In this document: in pieces, positions 1 through 10,432 of the stretch
Layout of the letters: each line of letters begins with the position of its first letter
How positions within the stretch are numbered: the first letter of the stretch is position 1
Origin: Sipunculus nudus
Taxonomy: Eukaryota > Annelida > Sipuncula > Golfingiida > Sipunculidae
DNA length: 64,000 nucleotides
NCBI GenBank assembly: GCA_026874595.1
Contig: CM049318.1
Location: 58,376,250 to 58,440,249 of the forward strand
Direction: 5' to 3'
Position numbers and translations under genes: made by a program
The notes under the pieces: generated by a model
The model's input: only the letters and a program-made list of their open reading frames with translations
What the model was told of the DNA's origin: nothing
Databases searched by the model: none

Positions 1-624
1 TCCTGCATCCATTCAGGCATGCAGCCCCCTGATAGGCCAGATTAGCAGTAGGGGCAGCACAGACGCCTGTACCTATACATCCTGGTGTCCTGTAGGTGTA
101 CAAAATTTGTAATGTACAACTTCAGGACTAGGTAGAACATCAGGTAATTCTGGGTTTTTTCTTGGTTTTACCGTGTGCCTTTATTCTTATTTTTCTATAA
201 TATACTATACCAACTAGTCTACCATTTGTTGAGTGTCCATTACGCACTGGACCAAAATTTGTCCGGTCTCCATAAAATTTGTGGGTTCTCTTTTTGTTGT
301 AGCCTCATGAAGTTCAGCCCCGTATACCCGAGACAGTTTTATAATCAATTATCACGAAAATTCATGCGGGCAGGGGTCCTGGAATGGACCTTACCACATT
401 ACTAGGATAGATGCTTCGACAAGAATGGATAATTCTATTATCGCTCAAGGCGAGACCGATATACAACCGGCTTTGGAAGGGTAATCGAAATCCCAAATAA
501 AATAATTATGCCTGACTTGTGTCAATATATGTGGATCTATTAGCCTCCAGTTTGACCCGATATTAGTGATACGGGGAGGATATATTAACAAACAAAACCA
601 AAAAACAATATGAAATTGACTTAC
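1..624. other. Flank without a recognised gene (possible intron)
   Basis: No coding region is supported here. If the minus-strand first exon at 625-641 is real, this stretch would be the beginning of its first intron. Short open frames are present but start or end without supporting signals. Confidence 0.4.
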
Positions 625-641
625 CGAGCCGAGCTTTCCAT
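625..641 (-). CDS. Possible first coding exon of a minus-strand gene (17 nt, partial)
   Basis: Read on the minus strand, an ATG in good context (cccacATGG) is followed by codons for M-E-S-S-A and two bases of an Arg-like codon, then a strong splice donor GTAAGT (plus-strand bases 619-624). The presumed 5'UTR reaches back into a GC-richer stretch with CCAAT boxes, which suits a first exon. The rest of the gene would lie to the left of the window. Only 17 coding bases are visible, so the product cannot be named and the call rests on the start context and donor alone. Confidence 0.3.
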
Positions 642-900
642 GTGGGTCTATGCACGTGATCTCTTTTGTGAATGAGAGTTCTTTCGGTTTAAGAAGACGG
701 CATCTTTTTTCGCGTCCGGGTTCTTGTTGTCACTTCGACTTGTGCTCAAAGAAATTTTTATTCACCGTATCTGCCGAAAATTTAAGAAATACTAAGAAAT
801 GTTTGATAACGACTTGATGGAAAAGGTTGGAAGCGGCGTGTGAAATCCCGGGCCTCCTATTGGCCAATAAACCATCTTGTCAATAATCATTCGTCGACAC
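642..900 (-). promoter_or_regulatory. Candidate promoter and 5'UTR with CCAAT boxes
   Basis: This is GC-richer than its surroundings. It carries a back-to-back ATTGG/CCAAT pair at 859-868 (tATTGGCCAATaa), a typical NF-Y binding arrangement, about 220 bp upstream of the minus-strand ATG at 641. No TATA box was seen. It would serve the candidate minus-strand gene; the transcription start cannot be placed from sequence. Confidence 0.3.
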
Positions 901-1078
901 GTCGGTCATCTACTTTTTGTTGAAAATTTCAGAGCCCTTTCCCGTACAACTGTGCAGCTACAAAAATGCGGTTGGCCGATTAAACTTTAAAAAAGTAAAT
1001 TATAAAGGATAAGTGACACCGCTTACTGTGGTGCAAGCGGCAGCGTTTGTTGAATTTGGGGGTGGGGCTTAAAGCCCA

Positions 1079-1090
1079 GCGCATGCGCAT
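1079..1090. promoter_or_regulatory. NRF1-like palindromic site
   Basis: GCGCATGCGCAT matches the NRF1 palindrome core GCGCATGCGC. It lies in a locally GC-rich island about 200 bp beyond the CCAAT pair, a usual place for NRF1 in TATA-less housekeeping promoters. Function is inferred only from the motif and the neighbouring candidate promoter. Confidence 0.35.
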
Positions 1091-1342
1091 GAGCAAATGT
1101 GTGTGAGACGCTGACTTCAACTTTGGACAGTTTCGCCATCGAATGGCAAGAACACACACACTCATGTATGACATTTTTCAAACGGGGGTCTCGCATAAAA
1201 CAACATTTTTCTTAATAATGTTCACATTTACACAACTCTTACAGATAAAATGTGAATGGAAGACATCTTATCTCCTTCGTCAGTATCAATTTTAGATCGT
1301 GCAGGGCCAGGGACAGGCATTCATAGTCTGAGGTCGGGGTGT

Positions 1343-1415
1343 TGGGACCTCAGTTTGTCAGAGGACCTCACTTTGTTGGTGTGTTGTCATATACGCGTCC
1401 TCAGTTTGTAGGTCC
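1343..1415. repeat. Short direct repeats of a GGACCTCAGTTTGT motif
   Basis: GGGACCTCAGTTTGTCAGA is followed directly by GGACCTCACTTTGTTGGT, and a third related copy (GTCCTCAGTTTGTAGGTCC) comes about 35 bp later. This looks like a degenerate short tandem repeat within a dispersed element. The next 80 bp (cacacacataca...gtttaacaataac) weakly resemble 2170-2235. Confidence 0.4.
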
Positions 1416-1483
1416 TGTAAACACACCCTCCCTCACACACATACAAACACAGGCTCACACATGCCCTTGTCACTGGGTATACC

Positions 1484-2636
1484 GTGTTTAACAATAACAA
1501 CAACCTATTTTCTAAACTTTCGAAAGCATATAATAAAAAAGTCATTAGTGGTGGATCCATAACTTATTCCTGGCACAGATTATGGCTCACAAGAGTACTG
1601 CTTAGGGTTTATGGGCCTCACAAAATGATAACAACAATGCACCGCGGATTTAACATACACCGTCGGCGTATAAAATGTAATGAAGAGGGTAATGTAGTCC
1701 GTTCAAATATGTTTCATGGCAAATTACATAAACATGGTTACTTTTGGATAAGGAATTTACGGTAGAAGTAATATATTGTAAGTATAACGTCAAATATAAA
1801 CAGACGCATATTTGCATGAAATGTATCATATATGATTTTGAAGTTAAACAGTCGAGAGAAGTAGGGAGGGGATCCGGGATGTCACAAACTTTCATTCAGG
1901 AAGAGATAAGTTTTGAGTAGAAAACGACATCTCGTGGAAGGGTGCTACCGCAGCCTTTTTATAAAGAGATTTATATTAATCGCCTGCGTCCTCCCCTTCT
2001 CTGGAAATCAGCAACTTTTTCCAACTTTGGACCACTCCCTCCCCAAAATCTTGGATTCCCTGTCCAGCACCCTGGTGATCCTATCAACCACGTGCATCAT
2101 AACCGCAAGCAAAAACATAGATTGCATCCAGGGGCTTATTTTTCTCTCGCAATTTGGGTCATGGTGGCGATGACACACATACATACACTGAGGCCCTTGT
2201 ATCTGATAGTTCCACGTTTAACAACATCAGTATTTGACCTTTGTGCATATAATGAATGTTAGTAATTGTACATTTCCTTAACCGATGACACATTTAACAG
2301 AATTCCTATCTGTGCAAAAGTTAAAATCATTATGATGTATGTAGAATCTATCACATGAATTTTGTGAAATTCACCTTAATATACATTGTCATAATGTAGT
2401 TTAACGGTATATATATATATTTTTCTATTATTTTTACGTTTTCGGATATACATTCGAATTTTGCATAAAGGATGCAACTGATGGGGATACTCTGACTTGT
2501 ACAAATAGACATACTACTGGTGTTTTTATGGAAACATTTACCTTTAGAACTTCCAAGCATAGATTTAGTGCTGCTGGTAACATACTGCAATGTTTAAGTA
2601 ATTTGCCTTGAAACCCTTTCCATACACTGAGTTTAT
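1484..2636. other. Flank, no gene supported
   Basis: Open frames such as 1484-1765 and 1942-2262 are short and lack splice, codon or family support. Apart from the weak similarity of 2170-2235 to about 1435-1500, no structure was recognised. Confidence 0.4.
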
Positions 2637-2647
2637 GTATATATAAG

Positions 2648-2924
2648 TAGGTCTGTTTGGCTTTACACCTAAGCCTACTGGCTTATCAGGCAGGAGCTTA
2701 GCCCAGTTATGGAAGCGTGAGGCAAATTAGGGGTTAAACTCCTCCTGGATGGTATGCTAGTCCGTCGCAGGTTACCTTCCAAGTATTTACTGGTGCCAAT
2801 TTCTGCTGCTTGACAGAGGCACACTTGAGGTTGGGACCATGCTTAAGGGTCTGGCAGGGAATCAAACACACAACCTCTCGATCAGGAGCCCAGTACCTCA
2901 ACCATTACACAACCGCCCCCACAA
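2648..2924 (-). mobile_element. tRNA-derived SINE with target-site duplications
   Basis: On the minus strand the head (2924 down to about 2850) reads like a tRNA: an A-box-like GTGTAATGGTTGAGG, a loop, and a B-box-like GTTTGATTCCC. The body carries the mollusc/metazoan SINE stretch around TGGTATGCTAGTCCGTCGCAGG (plus strand, 2750-2772). Near-identical 11-bp flanks, GTATATATAAG at 2637-2647 and GTATATACAAG at 2925-2935, look like target-site duplications and give a length of 277 bp. Such elements are mobilised by a partner LINE; this copy is old enough that its TSDs differ by one base. Confidence 0.75.
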
Positions 2925-3132
2925 GTATATACAAGATGTATTCTAACACGGGAAATACTCACCAAATGATCTTTAACAGTTGTCATCATAGACAGTTCTC
3001 TATGGACTATGTTTTATGTCTCAGTTTATCAGTATGTGTACGCCATGTCATAAATTTTACTTTTTATGATAAATATTAACTCACAATGCTTATAGGGATT
3101 TTCGTTTTGGCTATTTGTTCGGGTATGCCAAG

Positions 3133-3170
3133 GTATATATATATGTATATAATAATAATATATATATAAG
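3133..3170. repeat. AT-dinucleotide microsatellite
   Basis: An imperfect (TA)n tract interrupted by TGTATATAATAATAA. Simple low-complexity sequence. Confidence 0.8.
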
Positions 3171-3220
3171 TTAAAATTAGTTGCGGAAATTGAGTCTTTC
3201 CTTCTCGGCAACACAGCGCT

Positions 3221-4000
3221 CTATGTTTTGCAACAGGGCATGAAATGCTAAGAATCTATCTATCAAACATTAAGATATGCGTAAAAAGAATAGGAACAGG
3301 CACTTAGCAACAATGCAAGTATATAAATTCAGCTATACAAGCAAAAATTCAGTTCCACCGTTCCAGAGGAAGACATCGTAAACACCTCAAAAACCAAGTC
3401 AAAATATTACTTTGTTTAAATGATCTTACAGTGTTATCGTAAAGACAAACGTCGGCAAAATTGTTTTGAAACTTGTAGCCAAACACGTAAAAAGACACGC
3501 ATTCTATAAAATATTCAACAAAATAACCTGAAAATCAGCTACAGTGGCATGAGTAACCTAAATTAATAACCCGAAGCCACAATTCAAGAATACTATCCAA
3601 AAGGCAACAAAAAGAATCCACGCAACAACGGCTATGTAACTGCCATCTCAATTATAAATATCTTTCATCGTCCATTGTCTACCAAGCCGACGTGCACAAC
3701 AATGATATTATAAAAAGAAAATTAACATGACCGGAGGCCCCTTCAAACAAAGATAGTACAACCACAACATATTGCCCAAGCACAAGCTATAATATCGACA
3801 AAGAGCTTGCATAACAGTATGGACCCTGAAAGATAAGCAACAAAGTTTCACTATAACCTGGTCTGAAATCTAGCAATCAAAAGGCTCAAAACAAAGAACT
3901 TACTGAACAAACATTCCGACTTTGTATCCATATGTCGCCATTGACCAAGAGCAGTAAGCCGTGCAAAATAAAAGAAAAAAAAATATCGCAATTAGTTGAA
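3221..4000. other. A-rich, T-poor strand-skewed stretch without ORFs
   Basis: By eye the plus strand here is strongly A-rich, with A well above T and C above G for roughly 750 bp, unlike the balanced AT-richness elsewhere. No open frame of note and no recognised motif lie in it. A decayed retroelement with an A-rich sense strand is one explanation; this is inference. Confidence 0.35.
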
Positions 4001-4904
4001 CTTCAGAAGTCAATCGATGTCCATAGTCGTCGTATTAATATTCGCTCTCAAATGACAGGGGCTAACCACGTCGCAGTAACCAAAGCAGATCCACACATAC
4101 TCCAGAGGTAGTGGATCCAGAACGGGGTCCTGGGGATCTGGAGCCATCCCAGTTAACCTCAAATCCTTTTTATAAAGGAATTGAACTTTTTAGGCCTGGA
4201 CCCTTTGTCTGCCCGGACACAAAGCCGTTTTTTTAGTTTTATTCATCATTTTAATTGGATCCGCCCCTGACCAGCAACCACTTGATCAGTTCGATCACAA
4301 CATAACCGTCAGCCGAAAAGATAGTCGCCATCAGTCCCGTTTCCGTTATCTTGTTCTTAATTTCGGTTAAATTTATGGCTGTCCGTATACGGAATTATAA
4401 GCAAATGCAGAGTTATATTATAAATAAAGATAATATAAAAATAACCCGATATGCAGACGTCGCAGAGATGACTCTGTTAGTCAGGCACCATGCGAAGTTA
4501 AACTCTTTGGATAAGTATCTGGGCTCAAATAAAACATAGAAAATGTATAGGGACATGGTAAGGTCCCAATAACTACAAACCTAATAATTATGCAAGAATA
4601 CCTAGACTAAAGAACCAGCCAAGGACCTCGGGGTTTAAATATGTACAAAGAGTTTCAACGGTTTCCGTAAAAATTAGGATGAAGCTATTGGCAACTTTTT
4701 TTTATATATATTAATATTTGGAAAGACGAAATTCATATTTTTTTTAGGAAAATCCTTATCTTAAAATCTCTGGATGAATCACAATTTTTGTTTAAAGCAG
4801 CTGTGTCTTAAATAGATATTGTATATATTTAAAAAAATATAAAGTATAACGTACATATTGTCAATATAAGAGTGATAGAATAAAAAGAAAAGCTTTAAAA
4901 AAGG
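4001..4904. other. Flank, no gene supported
   Basis: A short G-rich patch at about 4105-4165 (aacggggtcctggggatctgg) resembles dispersed repeat sequence. Nothing else was recognised. Confidence 0.35.
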
Positions 4905-5830
4905 TCGGGCAGCCGGGCGGTCTTAAAATAAGGAACATTGAGTCAATATTCCATGCTGCAAAATATACATGGATACCAAAAATTCTACTAAGAAATTATT
5001 AAACGTCGATTATTTGAAATTTCTGATAAGAAGAAATTGGTTGAGATATTTTTTCAATGATTCAAAGTAATATTTCGAATTCAAATGAATCTGAAGTATT
5101 TTCATCACTGCAAATATTTCATCAACACATGATATTGAGTTATAATCGTTGCAAAATAATCTTAACCCTGGATAAAATAACAGCACAACAGCCATCAAAG
5201 GAAATTATATGGGAAACGAATACTTCTTACATAAAATAAACCCGTTATTATTTAAGGTATGGTCAAAAGCCAAAATATTACATTTTCAAGATATATTTGA
5301 TGGTGCTAGATTTGAGAAATATATATTCTACAGAAACATGAGGAAAAGAGAACCTAGATTATTGAATATGCGGTGCTTAACGTATATCGCAAAATAACTA
5401 ACTTAAAATAATTGACCATGAAAAGTTTTTAAAGTCGGTAAATCCAGAATATAACATTAAGGCTATTTTGAGACACAACGACTTTAATGATTAAAGAGTA
5501 GATGATGATTTTTTTCTACGATATTTTAGAAAAGGAAAATGATAAGTCTTGAGCATTACATAAAATGTGAAAGAAAAGGTTTAATATTCACAAAACAATG
5601 CCTTGGAAACAGTTGAAAGGTAGAATCATCCCCATGTAAGAAACCCGTTGCATTGAACTGGACTTCTGCAGAACGTAATCCCGTATAGCTAAAATTTTCA
5701 AGAACGGACTATACGGTGAATCCATTTTGTCATATATGTTATACATTTGACGACTTGTGCCATATGCTGTTTAACTGATTAAAGCAATTTGAACAATGTG
5801 TAGTCGTATATTACTGGTAAAGGTATCATG
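4905..5830 (+). mobile_element. Decayed LINE ORF2 C-terminal fragment (L1/Tx1-like)
   Basis: Translated in shifting frames, this stretch keeps the order of landmarks at the C-terminal end of L1-like ORF2 proteins. These are a segment like L-K-I-R-N-I-E-S-I-F-H-A-A-K-Y-T-W-I (about 4920-4980), a segment ending P-L-L-F-K-V-W-S-K-A-K-I-L-H-F-Q-D-I (5240-5295), and a Cys/His cluster C-x2-C-x6-C-H-M-L-F near 5740-5775, like the terminal zinc-knuckle. Stops and frameshifts are frequent, so it is a dead fossil. The family is inferred from pattern only. Confidence 0.5.
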
Positions 5831-6091
5831 GAAACATATAGTTTACATATAGCATTTAGGATACCGCTTTTAATACTAATTTAGTATTAATATACATATG
5901 CATCAGCATAATAACATACGCCATATCTAAAGCACAAATGGGTGCAAAAATGAATAAATCTAGTTTTTTTTATCAAATCCTATCATTAAGCATATTAAAA
6001 AAAGACATCGACCCATAATTTACAATTGTAATGATGATGTGATCTACAATGTTGTTGATAACGCTCTTCAGTAATGATAATCTAATTATAT

Positions 6092-6120
6092 TGATGATGA
6101 TGATGATGATGAAGATGATG
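6092..6120. repeat. (GAT)n trinucleotide microsatellite
   Basis: About nine near-perfect GAT units with one GAA interruption, followed by scattered GAT in the next 200 bp. Confidence 0.85.
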
Positions 6121-6199
6121 ACGTTACTTTTGTTAAGTACAACGTTACTCATGGTGGTGAGTACTATTGTATTACTATATGTTACTAAAGTGATTTTAA

Positions 6200-6875
6200 T
6201 GCGAATAAAAGAAATAGAACCAGAGTAATGTTAATAATGTTTCTAAGATGTCATAACAGTGTTGTTAATGTATCGATAATGCTGAGTTTGATGATGATAT
6301 AACGGTATAGCTACACATTGAATGTATTATAACTGTGCAATTATGTGCACCATATGAAACGGCTGTATACATGTATTTACTGCAAGGAAAAGAAATTTTT
6401 ACTGAAAACAAGGGAACGTTTAGGTCAAGGGACAAGTAAACTTGATAAGGATAATAAAATAGTGCAAGCTAGGTGTCACGAAGTGAATTGTATCATTTTG
6501 TTTGATCAGGTTTTATTTTCATTTCTCGCTTTAGCTGTACCGGGTTAGCTGTGCATTTGTATTTGTTGAGCGAGAATCTACGGCCGGTTAGGGTGTTCTA
6601 TTATTAGAAAATGGCGGTACCCAAGAGGGGGGAATATTGAGTGAGCTGCAGGTCCAGTTGTGTTATTGTTATGGCGATGCTTTGGGCGTTGGCATGTTTT
6701 GTTCCACGCCTATTTAGTATTCAAAGTTCTCACGAAAATGGATGGGCCTTAGTAGAAAACGAAGGCCAGTCTTTATATTAATCTTATGGATATAAATTGG
6801 TTTACAGAGTAGAAGGGTATTTAAAGAGAACGTCTAAGTGTTAGGACACACAGTCCGTTGAGCTTACAGAGTCCA
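6200..6875. other. Flank next to the array, no gene supported
   Basis: The open frame at 6345-6548 has no supporting signal. No dispersed repeat was recognised. This sequence does not recur in the array units. Confidence 0.35.
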
Positions 6876-6984
6876 GAAGTGCCGACCTCGTGTGACCAGA
6901 GAGATGACACAACCCAGTGTAGAGAGGTGCCGCAAACCAGTGTCAAGAGAAGTGCTGCAAGAAAGTGTCTGGAGAACTGCAGCC
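6876..6984. repeat. Degenerate ~23-bp minisatellite at the array boundary
   Basis: Four to five diverged units of about 23-27 bp follow a pattern like AGAAGTGCCGCAAACCAGTGT plus CAAG. The best units are aggtgccgcaaaccagtgtc (about 6924), agatgacacaacccagtgta (about 6901) and agaagtgctgcaagaaagtg (about 6947). The repeat stops exactly where homology to the array unit begins (cacactttac, 6985). It is not found at the other unit junctions, so it marks the outer edge of the array. It stays open in one frame, but a coding role is not supported. Confidence 0.5.
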
Positions 6985-7270
6985 CACACTTTACTTTTAC
7001 ATTATTGTCCCCGCCAGGAGGGTATGCTCTCATTCCCGTTCGTTTGTGTGTTTGTGTAGGTATGATACTGATTACTAAATGGTATATTACTATGATCACC
7101 TTGTCGGCAAGTTCACCCTCCTATAATAAAACACACGTAGGGGTTATATAGATGTGAGACTGACCACTGTCCACCGAATGTTTGGAATGAGTAGACCAAT
7201 GGCCAATCATTAATTAACATTACTCCGATTGTTTAATTAATTTAATAATTGTCCGATTTTATTTCTTAAG

Positions 7271-7482
7271 GTCCAGGGTTTTATGTCGCATATAGTTACC
7301 GTAAAGTTTGGGCTAATATGGATATGTATACATTGATCTATTTACACATGATGGAAAGAGAACATAAAAAGCTAAAGGAATCACAGTTGACCAAAACAAC
7401 TTATCGGTTTTGTGCATATGTATGTGTGAATAAACGTAAAACTGAAAAAGACACTAAGATATTGAGGGCATTGATATTATAG
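7271..7482 (+). CDS. 212-nt terminal-exon-like ORF, U0 (intact)
   Basis: A pyrimidine-rich tract ending TTTCTTAAG precedes the exon. If the incoming phase is 1 (as from the signal-peptide exon), it encodes R-P-G-F-Y-V-A-Y-S-Y-R-K and continues open for 70 codons to a TAG after I-L-x-A-x-I-L. The product is basic and Tyr-rich, with one Cys, and matches no family I recognise. No signal exon lies upstream in the window because U0 is the first copy. Differences from the U4 and U5 copies are mostly amino-acid changing. Confidence 0.3.
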
Positions 7483-7552
7483 GACTGTTTCATCCATTTC
7501 ATCTCATTATCCTAACCAAATCAATACATTTCTCAGATCAATAATGCCTCAT

Positions 7553-8440
7553 CAATCTATGATACTGATAAGCACCCCCCCCCCCCCCCGATCAATTTAA
7601 ATCATGATACAAAAGCTCCAGTAGCTGAATAACTAATGCATTGAATGCCATGATTCTTTCCATGCATATTGATCATAGTGTTTAATCAGTTCGTGAAAAT
7701 TGATGGCGTCATCAAGTAGTCTCTTCGTTAACACGGCATGTACCATAACAATTTGACCTAGAAACTTTTAATTGTATATTTAGGGAAGTCCTTGGTAAAT
7801 CTACTTGGAAACCTGATATTAGGTCAAAGCGACGTATAGTTTTCATACTTCAGGCTTTTAACATTATTCTGAGCACCAAGTGAGTCAATGGGCACAAAGT
7901 ATTTTATTTGGCCTAGAATCTTTTAACACGACATTCAGAGAGTAAATCCTGGGTAAATCTCTGTGCAAACCTGAGTGAGGTTATGTTGACCTATATTCTG
8001 CAAGATATGTTTAAAAAGATGATTGAGCACTCTTTTGGGGAAATTTGCATTATTGGTTACAGTTGGACCTAGAAACGTCTAAAACCTAATCGTCGTCGGT
8101 TCCTCTAAAATTTCTTGGATCCCTGAATTAATGTTACTGTGACCCATAAACTGTTACCTATGAGGACGGATATTATTTTAGGACTCCGTAGTCAGATGGG
8201 CACAAATGTGCAGCAGTTGGAAAAAGAAACTTCTAACTTAGCAATTTGGCAGTTGCTGGTAAAATCTTTATAGAAAGCCTACATAAGGTCACTGTAACCT
8301 ATTTCCAAGGACAACTGGCAAAATGCATGAATCTGAGCAAACTTGAAATCATTTTACCCAACGTTTAAGGTACCTAGAATATAGTTTAGCGTCATTGCCC
8401 ATTTGCCACTTGTTATAATTACAATTTACGGCAACCTTTG
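7553..8440 (+). mobile_element. Pearl/HINE-like element, U0 (head missing)
   Basis: Only the poly-C and the later cores remain; the bases before CCT of each core fall at 7756, 7911, 8067, about 8221 and 8372, showing the 151-156-bp period clearly. Confidence 0.5.
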
Positions 8441-9019
8441 AAGCCACTGCCGACGTTCTTAGATGTAATGTAAACTAATACACCTTCTGCACGAGCATGC
8501 GCATTGTGCATAATGATCATAAGCTCTGCTCCGGTCCAGTTATTCAGCATTGTCTTGTTTTTTTTTCAATTAAAATCATTGTCCTTTGTTGAAGGTCTTT
8601 CCTTGCCTCCATTGATCAATTAGCGAAACATTTTTAATAATCTTGAAAACTAGGAATCAATAGTTGATCGGAGCTGTTATTTGCAATACAACATTTGAAA
8701 TATCTGGTACTAGTAACGGTGGCAGGTAAAATTATATGAGCATTAATAAGATTTCTTTACATAGAGCAACAAATGACTAACCAAATTGTTGTTTTTGCCA
8801 ACCTATTGAGACGATGTGTCAAAAATGCAAATTTGGTCAGTATTGGAAGACGTGATCGAAAGGTGATTAGATATTCGCCTTGGGCATAATTTTATAATTA
8901 GATACTAATCATTACTCTGGATAGATTACATGCTATGTTGTCTTATTTGCTCCCAAATAAAGACATATTATATAAATCATCCTCATTACGGTCAGTCCGA
9001 AAGAAGTTAGGGGGGTTCT

Positions 9020-9409
9020 ATGATAACGGTCGAAGCCAAGCTGTGTTTTAGTTTCTCAAAGATAGTTGCTTTTGATAAAGACTTAAATCGTGGTCAGAAC
9101 TATTTGACAGAAAATCGTTGTCAAATAGCCAGTCGCAGATCAATTTCAAAGAAAGACCACCGACTGGCTTATTATAGCTGCAACAAACAAATGCAGTATC
9201 TGACTTTGTGCTTAATCAGTTTTCAAGAAAAAATTAAATCTTCATGTATAGAATTACTGGACGTCTCGCTCCATTCGGGCAATAATCAGTTTGTGATTGT
9301 TTCGACAAAAGGACCCCATAATTTAAATTTTATAAAGCCAGGCAACCTATCTTCGGATCTATTTGATATATGTCTAAATAGCGCTGCACAGGTTTATCAA
9401 TCGTCCTGA
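9020..9409 (+). pseudogene. Longest array ORF (129 aa), U0, relic of a 3' unit ORF
   Basis: Real ATG, M-I-T-V-E-A-K-L-C-F-S-F-S-K, through N-R-G-Q-N-Y-L-T-E-N-R-C-Q-I-A to Y-Q-S-S-stop. Other copies have the same frame preceded by a longer start (M-F-R-K-Q-H-L-R, about 90 bp upstream), but each is broken at a different site: GAT TAA in U1, ATT TAA in U2 and U3, a deletion in U4, TTT TGA in U5. U0 lost the upstream half through one extra G in a G-run. Hydrophilic, no motif recognised. Confidence 0.3.
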
Positions 9410-9744
9410 AAAGAAACTAGCCCAGCACTGAGGGTGCTCAAATTAGATTTTTCCCGTGTATCACTTAAGCCAGCTATTAAGTTTAAAAAGTAATGGTACC
9501 AGGATTTCTTTGGAGGAAAAGTTGGACTTTCTAAATGCAATAATATTTGCAGTCTTAGGGATTTCCAAACGATATAAATAAGGTACCAGCGTTATAGTCC
9601 AACGGTGAACTCTCCAAAATGTAAAAAGTCATACCATGTGATCTATTCACATTTTAAAAGCAGACCAGGACTTATGAAGGTGATGCCAATGATGACCTGT
9701 ATGGATAATCGTCGTCCAGGGAAAACCTAAATGCACACTTTGCT

Positions 9745-9890
9745 TTTACATTATTGTCCCCGCCAGGAGGGTATGCTCTCATTCCCGTTCGTTTGTGTGT
9801 TTGTGTAGGTATGGGACTGATTACTAAATGTTATGTATGGTACTATAATCACCTTGTCGGCAAGTTCACCCTCCTTTAATAAAACACACG
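9745..9890 (+). repeat. TIR-like dispersed repeat at the unit start, U1 (copies in every unit)
   Basis: GTCCCCGCCAGGAGGGTATG followed by a T/G-rich stretch (gttcgtttgtgtgtttgtgtagg) and a closing GTCGGCAAGTTCACCCTCC. It resembles a widespread marine-invertebrate interspersed repeat whose end reads CCGCCAAGGAGGTTATG. Other copies start near 7005, 19258, 28450, 37018, 48668 and 61767. The related repeat at 11083-11283 lies in the opposite orientation. Confidence 0.45.
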
Positions 9891-10022
9891 TGTGGGTTAT
9901 ACAGATGTGAGACTGACCACTGTCCACCGAATGTTTGGAATGAGTAGACCAATGGCCAATCATTGATTAACGTTACTCCGATTGTATCATTAATTAATAA
10001 TTGTCCGATTCTTTTTCTTAAG

Positions 10023-10231
10023 GTCCAGGGTTTTATGTCGCATATAGTTACCGTAAAGTTTGGGCTAATATGGATATGTAAACATTGATCTATTTACACA
10101 TGATGGTAAGAGAACATAAAAAGCTAAAGGAATCACATTTGACCAAAACAACTGTATTTTGTGCATATGTATTTGTGAATAAACGTAAAACTGAAAAATA
10201 CACTAAGATATTCAGGGCATTGATATTATAG
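10023..10231 (+). pseudogene. 212-nt exon-like ORF, U1 (broken)
   Basis: Acceptor intact, but a stop replaces Tyr after M-D-M, and a short deletion near 10152 shifts the frame. Confidence 0.4.
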
Positions 10232-10432
10232 GACCGTTTCATCCGTTTCATCTGATTATCCTAACCAAATCAATACGTTTCTCAGATCAATATTGCCTCA
10301 TCAACGGACACAAGCGGACTCCTTGAAGTCTCAACTGGTGGATGGATATGTTTCGGGCTTTAAGTCAAAATCTGCAGTTGCTTTTTTTTAAATGGTAGGT
10401 TTATTAACGTATATCTTTCAAATACCTTATAG

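Larger units (their letters stand above)
6985..9733 (+). repeat. Array unit U0 (leading copy, internally deleted)
   Basis: It contains the TIR-like repeat, the 212-nt exon, the poly-C tract (7575-7589), the later pearl-like cores and the 3' ORF relics. Two deletions relative to U1 explain its 2.7-kb length: one at about 7552 (after cctcatcaa) removes about 5.2 kb including the 145-codon block and the signal-peptide exon; one at about 8922 (actctggat/agattacatg) removes about 1.6 kb including the 36-bp minisatellite. Confidence 0.9.

Noticed and set aside
2850-2924. tRNA gene on the minus strand
   Set aside because: A- and B-box-like motifs are present, but the sequence continues into a SINE body with target-site duplications and the tRNA fold is imperfect; it is the SINE head.
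3221-4000. Nuclear insertion of mitochondrial DNA
   Set aside because: The strand skew is suggestive, but no mitochondrial gene, tRNA or open frame could be read.
6858-7151. 97-codon ORF crossing the array boundary
   Set aside because: It runs from the 23-bp minisatellite into the TIR-like repeat and exists only at this junction; chance fusion of two repeats, without an ATG-supported start.
10393-10432. A 38-nt intron (GTAGGT...TATAG) joining the M-P-H-Q-R-T ORF to the 145-codon block
   Set aside because: Both splice-like signals exist in every unit, but joining them gives a stop within a few codons in the two copy variants checked, and 38 nt is very short for an animal intron.
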